Below are positions 33,240-45,009 of a DNA stretch of 64,000 nt, piece by piece (positions within the stretch are counted from its first letter, which is position 1; the number at the start of each line of letters is the position of its first letter). The position numbers and the translations under genes were made by a program. Source of the stretch: Rhyzopertha dominica. Lineage: Eukaryota; Arthropoda; Insecta; Coleoptera; Bostrichidae. The notes beneath the pieces were generated by a model. The model saw only the letters and a program-made list of their open reading frames with translations. It ran no database searches and had not been told where the DNA came from. The stretch covers positions 29,073,786 through 29,137,785 of the forward strand of contig QCXZ01000041.1 of the NCBI GenBank assembly GCA_025024175.1, in the 5' to 3' direction.

Positions 33240-34636
33240 CTTATCCCTGAACTCTGTATATTTATAATTTCAGTTTAGTTCCCTTTAAGGGGTATAAGTC
33301 CTTTCTGAGCTGCTATACGTATTTGAATACTCCTTGGGCCACCCCGAGGTAACATTATAGATGCGGTTGTTCTCCACCTCCATTCGGCTTTGGCCCATAC
33401 TTTTCGTAATGTACATTATTTGCGAACTCTGTACGTAATCCGGAAGCATCGCTTTTAAGTGCCCTGAATATTTTATGGAGAGTCGCAACTGAGGAGGAGG
33501 TTAAATCTGATTGATGGTAGCCGCCTGATAGCAGTCTAAGCTGGAAACGATCCTTGAACGTAATTAAATATCCGCGTCTTCCGTTGATATAAGACAAACT
33601 ATCTTATGTTAGCATGAGATGTTTTTTTTTGTTTATTAGGCTTATTTAATCGGAACTTTAATTGCAAACGTGTCACTCACATTTAGGATATATTGGGGTA
33701 TATCAAACGCAAGCGGAATATAAATCTAAAGTCGTGGTGCTTAACTTTTAAATAAAAGGCATAGTCCTATCGGGGATTTATCTACTGCAAAGTTATAATA
33801 CATAAAGTTAAAACCATAAAGTTCTAAAACANACAAAATGCATTTAAATTTATTTATGACGCATGAATACTTCGCNAACGAAAAACGACGGTAATACAAA
33901 CCACAATAAATTTTTAATTGAAATTTATTAAGTTTCGTTAACACTAAAACTATCACAGTCATATTATTTTGGGTATTTAAAAAGATAACAATTTAAGCAA
34001 GGTAAGTGAATGTCCGATTTAGAACTATTGGAACTGATATGGGATATGGAATTAGCTGAAAGATGCTATTCGAAATTCTAATAACACCCAAAGTTAAGTG
34101 GAATATTGGTTGATCTGATTCGAAAGTCAGAATTGAAAAACATCTGTTAAAAAGAACTGCATCAAACCTGTAACTGATAATGAATATGGATATCTTTCAC
34201 TAAGTGATTTTCCCAAGATAATTATTAATATAAACGACGATGGTGACGACAGCGTAGATGAGGATTAAATTAAAAATTATACAGGTACAAAAATAATTAA
34301 ACGATTTAAGCAAAATTTTATTCTTATTCAATAATAACTTTTTATTTAACAATTTAGCGTGAAAAAGTTTTTAAATATAATTTAATAAAACAATCATATG
34401 TATAGCATACAGTGCTCATATAATAAAAAAAACTTGTACATTATTTAACAATTTAGTGCGACAAAATTCTCAGATATAATAAAAAATATTTTATGTAATT
34501 TTAATACTCAGTTCTTATTACGTGCTGTATACAATTCTGATACAAACGAAATGCTAAAGTTGTACATTCTCAAGAATTTTTAAATTCTTTCGACACACTT
34601 AAAAAACTTTTAATAAATACCTGATTGTATAGTATC
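33240..34636. other. No gene recognised
   Basis: Only short ORFs. A weak, stop-broken frame at about 34007-34268 ends in an acidic run (NINDDGDDSVDED) but has no identifiable domain. Two N bases near 33832 and 33876. Confidence 0.35.
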
Positions 34637-35150
34637 CAAATTTTGAGAAGCCTTTTGTCTTAACGGGAAGTAAGTAACTTTGCAGTTGGAATGGTATTAT
34701 CACAGGGTGAAATACCTCATGATAAGCCTCTTGCTTTTGCATCACGTGCACTTTATGATAGCGAAAGTAAATATTCGACAATAGAAAAAGAATTACTTGC
34801 CATCGTGTGGGCAAGTAAATATTTCAGGCCCTACCTTTACCGAATGTAATCCAAAATTTACACGGATCACCGCCCTTTACTATGCCTTTGTAATTTAAAT
34901 GCACACAACAGTAAACTTATTCGTTGGAGATTACGCCTTGAATAATTCGATTATCAAATTGTATACAAAAGGGTAAGCTAAACACAAACGCCGATGCACT
35001 CTCTCGAATACAGATCAGTGCAATAGAAAACGAAAGTACAATTAATGAACTCGGTGAAGCCAATCAGGAATTCTTAGAATATTTACGATTTCTAGCTAAA
35101 AATCCAGGAAACGGAATGACAGCCGCCAACTAACGAAAAAATCTTCAAAA
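34637..35150 (+). pseudogene. Gypsy-type RNase H fragment
   Basis: Reading across small lesions: NFEKPFVLT, then [75 protein letters not shown] and NTNADALSRI. This is the RNase H and tether region following the RT in Gypsy-type pol. The TDAS segment is destroyed at about 34663 and stops interrupt the rest. It ends before the integrase. Its sequence differs from the element at 26-30 kb and it lies on the opposite strand, so it is a separate insertion. Confidence 0.82.
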
Positions 35151-35339
35151 ATTACTATAAACGAAAATGTCATCAAATAAAGTCACCCCAATTGTTAATG
35201 ATAACATAAAAGTAAAAGCTTTAAATTACCATAAATTAAAAATTTGGGAAGTAAAAATGAAAATATTTGATCTCGGGCTAATTGACTTCTCGATTTCCCT
35301 CTTGCTCGAGATCATCAAGGGAAATCGAGCAATGACATA

Positions 35340-35860
35340 CCACCTCTTAAGCTTATCTTCCGTATGTTGCTAGAGTCACGGACAGGATTAGCAGAGTTCT
35401 GAAGAGCCACGACATCAGAACAATCTTCAGACCTACGAAGAAAGTTCAGCAGAACATCAGATCAACGAAGGACAAGAGGATACACTTTCGGCAGCAGAAG
35501 TCTACTGCATACTGTGTTCTTGCAGCAAGGTCTGCAGTTGGGACTACCAAGATATCTATAGAAACGAGACTCGAGGATCATAAAGCAGACTGCCAGTTAG
35601 GGCGAACTGAGAAGTCTGCTGTAGCCAAGGACGCATTGAGCAACGGGGACCATAGGATACACTTTGAACTGTAGGTAGCTAGCATCAGTCTACGGCTATC
35701 ACAGCAGACTGACCAGGGAAGCCATCGAGATCCACAAATATCCTGATAATTTCAATAGAAAGGAGGAGACCCTCAGGCTCAACAGAATCTGGAACCCGAT
35801 TCTCAGGAACGCCCGAGCTGTGCCGATCGACATCCCGACATCAACCGAAGCGGAATAAGC
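35340..35860 (+). pseudogene. Penelope-like element 3' coding end with GIY-YIG-like domain
   Basis: One frame gives LPYVARVTDRISRVLKSHDI and RTIFRPTKKV, the RT-to-linker junction of PLE proteins. After a shift come DTLSAAEVYC, then VGTTKISIETRLEDHKADC, GRTEKSAVAKDALSNGDHRIHFE, the GIY-YIG nuclease core with its ET-R-EH-K and EKSAVA motifs. A further shift leads to YHSRLTREAIEIHKYPDNFNR and WNPILRNARAV, ending TSTEAE-stop near 35858. The GIY-YIG tyrosines themselves are not readable (one frame shows VG only). PLE proteins combine RT and this nuclease; this fragment is 5' truncated and frame-broken. It is followed by a PLE-type terminus. Confidence 0.8.
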
Positions 35861-35940
35861 CTCGCCCCCGACCCACCGATATAAATACAACTTGCGCATG
35901 AGAATTCGTCAGTCCACGTTCAGCACTGGAGAGGAAAGGA

Positions 35941-35977
35941 CCTATGAAGAATCCACTCGTGCTAGCGAAACGTTAGG
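35941..35977 (+). ncRNA. Hammerhead-ribozyme-like motif at PLE 3' end
   Basis: CCT-ATGAAGA (35941-35950), 16 nt, GAAA (35967-35970), CGTT, AGG. Stem I CCU/AGG pairs perfectly, stem III would be the ACGU palindrome, and GUU is an acceptable NUH cleavage triplet. The core differs from CUGANGA only at its first base (A for C). Its place about 80 bp after the PLE stop matches the known location of hammerheads in PLE terminal repeats. Confidence 0.45.
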
Positions 35978-38862
35978 AAGTAATTCCAACATACGACGGC
36001 CTTTAGATCTGAATCAGGATAACAGATTGTCACCTGGCCATGGAAGCCTTAACCAATGCGTCTGCTTTTTGTGTTCGAATTAGATTCTATCTAAAGCACC
36101 TACATGCGTAGGCTCCCACGTTCTATATTCAACTGTAAAGTCATATCTTCGTTGACTTAAACGACGCTATAACTTTTTGTTTTGTAAATGTTGTTATGAT
36201 CAGACGTTTAATCAAGTAGATTAGGTAAGCAGGCAGCAGTGAGCAAGTCATAATAAAGAGATTCCATAAGAGTCCGGTGGTGCGATTCTAATGGTGTCGG
36301 TCTTGGCGAAGCAATAAGGCGCAGAAGCAAGGAGGGTTGTTAAAGTTTTTTATTTATGAAAAGACGTTATGAGAGAAGCCTCTACTCGTTCATAATTACC
36401 TGTGAGAACATGTGGCTGAAAGATCACAGTATGCGAACAAGCAAACGTTATCAATGGCGTCGCATAGGCAGGAGTTGCTTGATTTTTTAAATGCGTATTG
36501 TGAAAAATTTATTTACACGAAATTGACTGCGATAGGTATTTAACGTTTTTAAATATGTGTTTATTTATATAATAGCACCCCACGCCACTGAGCAAAGTTC
36601 TTTTCTCCCCCAACGTCTCCCCTCTTAACGCCCGTATGGTAATATTCAAACAACCTGCCTATAAACTGTGTTTACGCCACATCTAGTTATGTGTGATCGA
36701 AGGTTACGATGTTGGCCAGCGCTTGCAGATTATTAGGAAACTGACGACGACGTGGTTGCGTGGTTGCCTAATGCCATGTTTTTATCTTCGACCATTATTA
36801 ATTGGTTGAATGTTCTCGAAGTGCAGTATATTGTTCTGGAGTACTGCTTTATTTTATTGGTAGTTCTTAATTTAGTGTTTTGAACTAGTTGTGTTTGGAT
36901 TTAGTGTATTTCGGTATTGGGGTTTAAATAAAGGAAGTTAGGTTAGAAATCAGCATTTTTTGCACCCGTAGATGTGACAGTACAGCATATACTGTCAGTC
37001 GGAAATACCTTCGATTTTCGGTCTAAGTCAAATCCACTCGTAAAATCGGGATTAATCATCCAAAAAGGTAGCCCTGAAAAATTTTGTTTTTACTAAGGCT
37101 TCTGCCTCAGTCAAAGCGTTCTTTGAATATTACGGAAGGAAGCAGTCACCGTTCAGGGTTGCCTTCCGGTATGTTTAAAAGTAAAATTAACAAAGAGTAG
37201 CTTATCTGATGTCAAGCTTATTTACAGTTCCCTGTAATCAACCAATACAACAGATGAATTTTAGGCGTATTTACCTTTATGTCTAATCATTTTTGGGTGC
37301 AATTCTGTCCCGATACTTTTATTTACAATAGAAACAGATACGACATATAATGGTTAAACACAATGTTTGGCATGTGAACAAACAATTGCAATGATGGTTT
37401 AGAGAATTATAATAGTTCGCGGTAAAAAGTCATGCCGAAACAATTTACATATACTGCTCTTCAGGAGCCAAGATGTGAAAAAAGCAATATTAGGAAAAAC
37501 TTTTACCTATTAATTGTGAGAAACATTTCAAAAAGTCAGATAGCGCTGCATTTCATGACATGAAGGACGCAGCTGGCAAGATTATTTAATGAGTAAGTAC
37601 AACATGTACGTTTTTTTAATTAGAAAGATGTTATACCTTTTTCTAGTGCATCAGACGTGTTCACGATAAAATTACGGATGTCCCGGAGATACAAACCATC
37701 CACAATTCTTTATACGATTTAAAACTTTGAATTTAAAATTACTTTGTCTACAAATTGACCTTGTTCTTGTAAGCATTTTTGGCAATAAATTGCAACTGTT
37801 ACAATGGACAAATAGAAAACCTGTACTTTTATTTATATACGTGAATATGATTGTCTTTTTTTTGTTACGCACTTGTCAGTGAAAAACGTGCCATCCACCC
37901 TTACACTCGAAACGAGCCGTCGATATCACCGGCGACGTTCTTTAATCCGATTTTACTTGGAACATTTGGCGGCCTAATCCCATACGTGGTTCGTGTGCAG
38001 CGGGCAGGATAAGATTACGAGCTGTCCTTTTCGCCTGTTACCTCCAGATATCTGACTGAGATAATACTCATGATACATACATGAGAGTCATAATCTGGGA
38101 TACGGATGAGCAACTAAAGGGTATTAAGTATGATGGAGTGTTTGTAGGAGATATTTCTATTGAATTTGTGCATGAATGGTAGAACATATTTTAATAAACG
38201 GGTTACATGCAGTAGAAATAAGTTTGACCATTATTTTTTGTAGTGTCTGAGTAATATATTTATTGTCCGATGCAAAACTTACTATAAAATGTATAATAAG
38301 CTACTTAATTATTAACTATTCATACTAGTGCAAGTTGAAATCCCCCCTACAGCGTTAACTTTAGACAAAATAATAATAGATAGCTTGATGTTATGGATGT
38401 TATTCAAAATAATAACATTTTTACAGGTATTAAAGCTTTCTTAACTTTCAACGCATTGAGCTAGAAGATTCTGGTAAAATTCGAAAATTTTACAAGCACG
38501 AGAGTAATTTTAGTTTATTCACTCATTCTACAACTATTATGATGGATGCGGATGTATCGGACGGTTTATGCGATAAAAGGCAAAATGTAGAATTTGTCTC
38601 TGAATGATACACATCATGCCATCCTGGTATGGGAAGCTATATGCTTTGGAAGTAGGTCCCCTTACAAGCTTCTAGGTAGCATTAGCTACAAGTTGCGTGC
38701 GCAATATACAAGTAGGTAACGCGGGAGGCACATTAGGATCGCAGCTCCACGGCAAAGTAAGCATGAACTACTAACCTCTTGTATATGATTTTTAATTTAA
38801 CCCCACATTGACATCGCATTGGAAAAGTGGCGGGTCGTGGCTTTTGCTAAAGGTGAGGCGAA
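35978..38862. other. Gene-poor stretch
   Basis: The first 250 bp probably belong to the PLE terminal region (direct continuation, untranslated). Beyond that only short ORFs without motifs. Confidence 0.35.
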
Positions 38863-38903
38863 GTTGGTCATGCGGGCGTAGTACTCCCTACGCATTGACC
38901 AAC
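38863..38903. other. Short inverted repeat / hairpin
   Basis: gttggtca and tgaccaac enclose gcgtag and ctacgc around a tactcc loop: a 14-pair stem with a small internal bulge. Spacing is too tight and there is no T-run, so I do not call it a terminator; it may be a mini-element centre. Confidence 0.4.
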
Positions 38904-40039
38904 AAAAAAGGCTTCATGTGTACATAGTTCCGTATATCCATCTATAGGTAGTGCATCAATCGGTCTGAAAAGATCTGACACAAGATTTATCACTTTATTT
39001 ATCTGCGGAGGTAATAGTTAAAGAACGTTTCAAACAAATTTAATTCATTTTCACGCTACGAATTATGGAAATAATTAAAAAGTTAAATAGATACCTGTAG
39101 TCCGAAGTAACAGTTATAGCCAGTTTTGTACACTAACCTATAACCTTCTTAGATGCCACCTGTAGTTGTTACTTGTTTCTGTAGTATCTGAGCTACCTGC
39201 TGCTCTCCCTGCAATTTGCTGAATAGGTATATACTTCCTGGATAATGGCTAATAACAAATCACGATACAACCAAAGCACATCATAAAAGAAGAATCACAA
39301 CGGTTTAATAACAAGAAAGAGAACACAGAACGGTATTTGTTGTCTTTATCAAACAAGAGTTTGCCGATGTTCCATCTCTATTCCTCGATCATGCGTACAT
39401 GAACTTTCTGAAAGCTGCTATCATTCGTTTGGATTCGAAAAGCCGAAGAAGCGACGATTTCGTCGCCTCAGTTGGGTACGTAATACGCTTATCGAATTCA
39501 GTTCTACTCAGTGCACGTGTACTGAACATCTCCTTGTTCACTGCATATAGCGTATGCGGGACGGAGGCGAACAGAATTTCGCTCCAATTCTGCCGGCTGG
39601 ATCCTTGCTACGTAAGTGTCGGAGCATAAAAATAACATATAACGGACCCAAACCTTGCCAGAAATATTAAAATTAAGTTAAAAATGCATTTCGAAATTAA
39701 GTTCTTGAGATCTTACTTTGTTTTGGTGACGCCACACTCGCTTCACTTGTAGACACGCCACTGCATCGGGAGTACTATTTCTAAATTGTAACTTTTAGCT
39801 ATGTGAACTGCGTTGAGTTTAGAAAGTGACTAAAGTAATTGGACAACTCTGAGTGAAAAAACTAATTTAAGAATTTTCCACAACCGCTATATAACACGGT
39901 TTTTTAGGCAAAATTCGTCTTGGCTATACATTTTCCTACAAAAGTGACAATTATTTTTTAATTTTTACTAACGAATTTAACGTCTGCTTTCGGCATAACT
40001 GGGAGAGACATGTATTTAAAACGATTGCAAAACAGTCTA
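38904..40039. other. No gene recognised
   Basis: The 39399-39629 frame (76 codons) is open but matches nothing I know. Confidence 0.35.
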
Positions 40040-40640
40040 CAATACTATTTCATGAATTTTTGGGAAGAATTTTGTGGTGCTGACAAAAAAACAATTGAAC
40101 ATAAACTCATCGAGATATCTGCTACAAGTTTGTTATTTTAAATAAAATGGCCCTAGTTTTTAGAGCGCATTCAATTAAGGGCGTAGAACAAAAAAAAATA
40201 CAAAGGTACCACTACCCTACAGTCATTTGTTTTTAAGACATATCATGTTAAATAATATTGCTGTTCACGGTACAGTCTACAGTACGAGTAGCGAACTTTT
40301 TTATTTGACATTGTATACTAGTAGTTTAAATGCGGCAGTTTTATGAATTTTTGAGAAAAATGTTTGGACGTGAACTGGCTGAGACGTTAAGACAAGTTTG
40401 TTATTTTGTACAGAGAGACCCCATTCTACGACTTTAAATGAAAGCATTAGCTATTGTAGACTCTTTTGTAAACAGTAATTATTCAACACTCAATACCAAG
40501 TTCCTGTGGGGTAGTGGCACCTTAGTACGTTGTTGTTTATTCCTTTGGGCTATTTAGAATGGGGCTGTTCTATTAAAAATAACGTAGTTGTAGTTAATTT
40601 TTTAGATTGTCTTGAAGAAAGGCGGACCTTTGTTTTTCTA
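40040..40640. mobile_element. Diverged second copy of the 235-1167 MITE family
   Basis: Shares with the first copy, in the same order, acaattgaac, ctacaagtttgttattttaaat-aa, gaccc or ggccct-tttt, a cattcaattgggc-like phrase, and the acaaaaaa-tacaa-ggtacca block. Part of it is repeated at 40330-40420 (aatttttgagaaaaatgtttggacgtgaact). Ends are too decayed to set. Confidence 0.6.
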
Positions 40641-41547
40641 ACTATTTCAAGTCGACATTTCCGACTTCCATTTTATCCTTACTAGGAAGATACAATTTTA
40701 TTGTAATAGAAGCACACATCTTTGTTTACAGCAGTGCATTGGCGATTCAAGCTAACATTTCCGTGCGCTCCAGCGATTAACTAATCGCACAGAAAACAGT
40801 CCCATTGCTTCGATCGCGCGGTCTGGCGTTGAAAACGCGGCTCAGTTTAATACTGATTTTTACCTTTTCGTAAGCAACACAACAGAAAGTTGGTGTTCTT
40901 AATGCAGGTCAACTTATTATGGGTTGTTGTAAAAGTTTAACAAACCTATCATATTTTGTAAGACTGGTACTTTCAGTTGTGCTGCGACATCTGCTTTGAC
41001 CAACAGACCAGATGAAGTGGAGGGTAAATTGAAAACTCAAAAGGGACAAATCGGCATAAATACATAAGGTGCATAAAATACACATGAACACTGGCCGTAA
41101 CAATACTACAGTTTAATTACGTTGGCATCTTCTAAAGAGAACATCTGTTTAAAAATGGTTGTATGTGGTGAATCATACACAAATGGTCGATCAAAAATCC
41201 GCTGTCAACCATAATCATGAAAGCTTTATTTAAAAGATGACAAATTACACCTCATAATGTAAGCGAGTCTTAGAAGAAATTGGATCCGGAAGAGTTCTTA
41301 TAACAGTAACCTTCACTTCAGTGTCAGTAGCTTTGTTATATTAAGCTTGGTTGGTACAAAGGCAATGTGAATGTGAAAAATGAGACGGTGTATAAATCAA
41401 CTTGTGAATAGTCTGATTTATTGCTTACCAAATTCACTATGCATCCTTTCATAGGAAAGTATTAAATGCTTTTGTAATTTTTCTTCAGAGTAGTAGCCAC
41501 ATACATAATAACTTATGTATTATTATGAATCTTATTTTTAAAAATGA
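40641..41547. other. No gene recognised
   Basis: Short ORFs only. Confidence 0.4.
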
Positions 41548-43772
41548 GTGCTATTATGTTATCTGTGGTGATATTAGTGTTAATATTTTAACTGAATCTT
41601 CTCAGAAAACGTTCCAACGCGTATAAGTTGTAATTCTAAACCTTGCATTGACAATATATTTTCAAATCTGGATGTAATTAATGTCATAGTAGATTATATA
41701 TACTTATCAGATCACACTAATCAAATTTGTGGATTTGAAAAATTGGAAATAAGGATAATCTTGTAATAATATCCTAGTTTTTGTTAACTCTATAAAACAA
41801 GAATCTTGGACAGAAGTGTATGAGAGTACTGAATTTAATAAAAAATTTGATTGGTTTTTAAATATATATTTGCGGAAAGTGAATTAGAATAAAAAGAAGA
41901 AGACATGGTATACAAATAAGTTAAAACAAATGCGCTAACAATTATGTGAGATCTACACAAACCCTGAAGACATGTGAAATTTTCAACAGTTATTTTATAA
42001 GACTCAGAAAAGAATAAAACCACTCTGTGGTCATGAGTCTTTAAAGTTTAATACAAAAAAATTTTTTTACGATCTGTAGCATCTTGTGAGGTCGAATGTG
42101 TCATTAATAAAACGACAAGAAAAAGTGTCCCAGGAATAAATGACCGATGAGAAAGTTATAAATGCTGTTAAACATATTATAGTATATCCTTCAACACACT
42201 TAGCGAATATGTCATTTAGTGTAGGTATATATCCAACAGTGCTTAAAAAAATCAAAATGTATACCAGTTTACAAAAAAAGAGCTCTAGGAGTGACAGAAA
42301 TTAACGTTTTATTTGTCTGCCCAGTCAAATTTCAAAAATATTCGACAGCCTATTTTACAATATATTGAAACATATTCTCGAAAGTCATAAGATATTGATT
42401 CCTGAAAAAATTTAATTTCGCCAAAATACATCAACCCAAACTGCACTGGCAGATGCCTTAAATTACGTTTATGAAGGTCTTAATAATAAACAATTATTAG
42501 CTGGAATTTTTTTCTATTTAAGTAGAGCTTTCGATACGGTAGATTATTCATTGTTATTAAAAAATTGGAATAAGTAGGAGTGCGAGGAGTGCCATTGAAA
42601 TGGGCTCATTCATATCTCTCGCATAGAACGCAAGTCGTTTTTATAAAAAATGAAAAGTCAAGGANCCANAATGTATCAATAGAAGCTCCACAGGGTTNAA
42701 TATTGGGCCCACTATTTTTTATTCGTTTCATCAACGACATTGTTTCTAATAATCGTAATAAGTTAGTTTTATATGCTGACGACACTAATGTGTTGATACG
42801 CTCTAACAGTATAGAATCGTTTTCTTCAGAGGCGTCATTATTTTCAAATAATTTTTCCTCATGGTGTGAAGATAATGGACTGAAACTAAGTATAGATTAA
42901 ACAACTTTCATGAGATTTTTACCAAAAAATGTTTCCTTAAATTATAAGTTATTTATACCTCTAAATGGTAAATCGATACAGGCTAGCAGTAATGTTAAAT
43001 TTTTAAGAAAGACTGGACGCAAAATTGACTTGGAAACCGCATATAACTAATACTATTAGTAAGCTGAGTTCGGTTCACTTTTTAATTAGATCACTTAGGG
43101 ATACAGTGTCGCATTCAGTTATACGCTTCATGTATTTTGGATTGGTTCAAAGTAATTTCACTTACGGTCTGATATGTTGGGGCAGTTCATCGCACTTTGA
43201 TAAAGTATTTATTATTAAAAAAAATGTTTAAGGTGCATGGAAACCAACAAACACATATTCTTGTAAACCTTTATTAAAAAAATATAATATATTGACTCTA
43301 CCGTGTTTATACATTTATTACTTAGTTCTGTTTGTATTAGAAAATAAACAGTACTTTACTTCTGCGAAGGAAATGCATAATTATGAAACTCAAAATAATA
43401 AAAATTTACATCTTCCGTATTCTCGCTTTAGTGTTTCCCAAGCTTTTATTTACCAAGGTATAACATGTTATAATACAGTTTATAACTTAATATCACCTTT
43501 TCAAGGTATCAATTTCGTCAAAAGACGGTTACGTAGTCTACTTCTTGATAAAGTATATTATAGCGTTCAGGACTTTCTAGAAGATTCGTTATTATTTATG
43601 AAAAATATATTATATATATTAGATAAATGACCGTATGTACTGTAACTATCAATTTAATATGTTGTATGTAATATTGTGATATGTTAATATGTTCTTTGAC
43701 TAGTCTAACAGACCTGATATTATCTATTCTCTATGGTTTTACAGATGAATAAACATTATTATTATTATTATT
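41548..43772 (+). pseudogene. Decayed Jockey/CR1-like LINE with endonuclease and RT remnants
   Basis: Endonuclease remnants: YYVICGDISVNILTES (about 41548-41600), CIDNIFSNLDVINV and LSDHTNQI (to about 41730). RT remnants: a diverged RPISILS-like segment near 42310, FFYLSRAFDTVDYSLLLKKLE (about 42510-42570), GVPLKWAHSYLSHRTQVV, APQG-ILGPLFFIRFINDI and the catalytic LYADDTNVL (open frame 42580-42900). The thumb and tail follow (TWKPHITNTISKLSSVHFLI, YFGLVQSNFTYGLICWG, ending about 43630). The element closes with aataaacattattattatta (43750-43772), a simple 3' tail. Many frameshifts and three N bases; long dead. Same broad clade as the LINE nested at 14819-15967 but clearly diverged. Confidence 0.85.
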
Positions 43773-44536
43773 AATTTTAGTTTACAATACACAAATCGTA
43801 TTCGGTAATGTTTGGTACATTTACAACTAAATAAATAATCTGTACGTCTAGTATAAACGATTAGTGGTGCCCTTTCTACCTTTGCATTTAGGGATAATGC
43901 ACCAACGATACACCATGTTTACAAAATGAATTAACAAATTTAATAAGTATATTTACACAATTGTGACGTCACAGCGGTTCAGCGTGATTTTTGGCGCACA
44001 GGCGGCGCGCCAAACTTTACAACAAAATAAATAGTGAATTAACGATGATAAAGCTTTAGCATTTTGCTAACGGTATTATATGACCATGATAATTAATTAA
44101 TTAAGCTAATAAAAAATTGTGCAAGTAGCTCATAGAAATATACCTGTTTATGAAGGGTTTACCTCATTACATTTTTTGGTAGTTATATTACTAAAATTCA
44201 ATCTGAATGTGATCTTCCACCATTCCCAAGTGCAATAAAGCGCGACTAGTAATATCGCCATAAATCAGGTTAATTACCGAGTCAGTAATGAATAATTGCT
44301 GGAAGAAGTTTTTGTCGTTTCTTTACGAGGATGCCGTTGGAATGTAACTGGTGGAGGAGGCGCACGCGTCGTCATTGAGGGTCCCAACTCGCACGAGGTT
44401 TTCCCTCCAGTCCGTGGCGGACTTCCGGGTTGCTAGAGAGGTCTGTCGGCGCCTCCACCGAAACTGTCCGCTTCGTACGTAGGCTGCGCGTTATGAAATA
44501 GATCATTGTCGACTAAATCCGCAGCAGGCCAGGTAA
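43773..44536. other. No gene recognised; GC-rich toward the right
   Basis: From about 44310 GC content rises sharply (cgcacgcgtcgtcattgagg). This could be the 5' UTR or upstream exon of the candidate exon that follows; an in-frame stop (TAA) precedes its ATG. Confidence 0.3.
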
Positions 44537-44719
44537 ATGATGATGCCGACAGATGATGACCTCTATTTGAACGGCGGTGGCCGTGCCCAGAGCATTTATC
44601 AGCAGCAGTCGACCGGTGAAAAACACGTGCTTTTCTACCCGACGAGTCCAGCCCCTTCTGCAAACTCCGAGGAACGCAGAAGCTGGTCGCAGGCTTCGTC
44701 CTCTTTGCCAAATACGCAC
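44537..44719 (+). CDS. Candidate host coding exon, 61 codons, ending at a splice donor
   Basis: ATGATGATG at 44537 opens a frame of 61 codons ending exactly at a consensus donor (CAC/GTGAGT, donor from 44720), so the exon would be phase 0. The peptide begins MMMPTDDDLYLNGGG and is polar, rich in Ser, Pro and Gln (QSIYQQQSTGEK, PTSPAPSANSEERR), like a disordered N-terminus of a regulatory or membrane protein. It lies in the most GC-rich block of the window, in strong contrast to its surroundings. A TAA just upstream fits a true start. I do not recognise the protein and see no second exon. The antisense frame (44433-44783) is similar in length but lacks signals. Confidence 0.4.
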
Positions 44720-45009
44720 GTGAGTCGCCTTTAATTTGTATAGTCAGGCGGAATTCCCCGCGCGCCAATCTCTTGAGAAACATCTACTTTGAGCACGTCT
44801 TTTTAATACGTTGGGCAAAAAACACAGCTAGAACCATTATCAAGATTGGATTGCATAGTTCTGACGTTATAGAATAATAAAAAAAACAAAAAGTGAATAG
44901 GTCAGATTTTCATAATACTGTTAAATTTTTTTAAAACTGATAGTGTACTTATGTTTCACCATTTTTAATACACTACTCAGATTTATCTTTCACAAATATA
45001 GGGTAAGTA
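44720..45009. other. Possible intron start; otherwise nothing seen
   Basis: Returns quickly to AT-rich sequence after the donor. Confidence 0.3.

Noticed and set aside
44433..44783. 116-codon ORF on the minus strand
   Set aside because: No motif or splice context, and it overlaps the better-supported plus-strand candidate exon.
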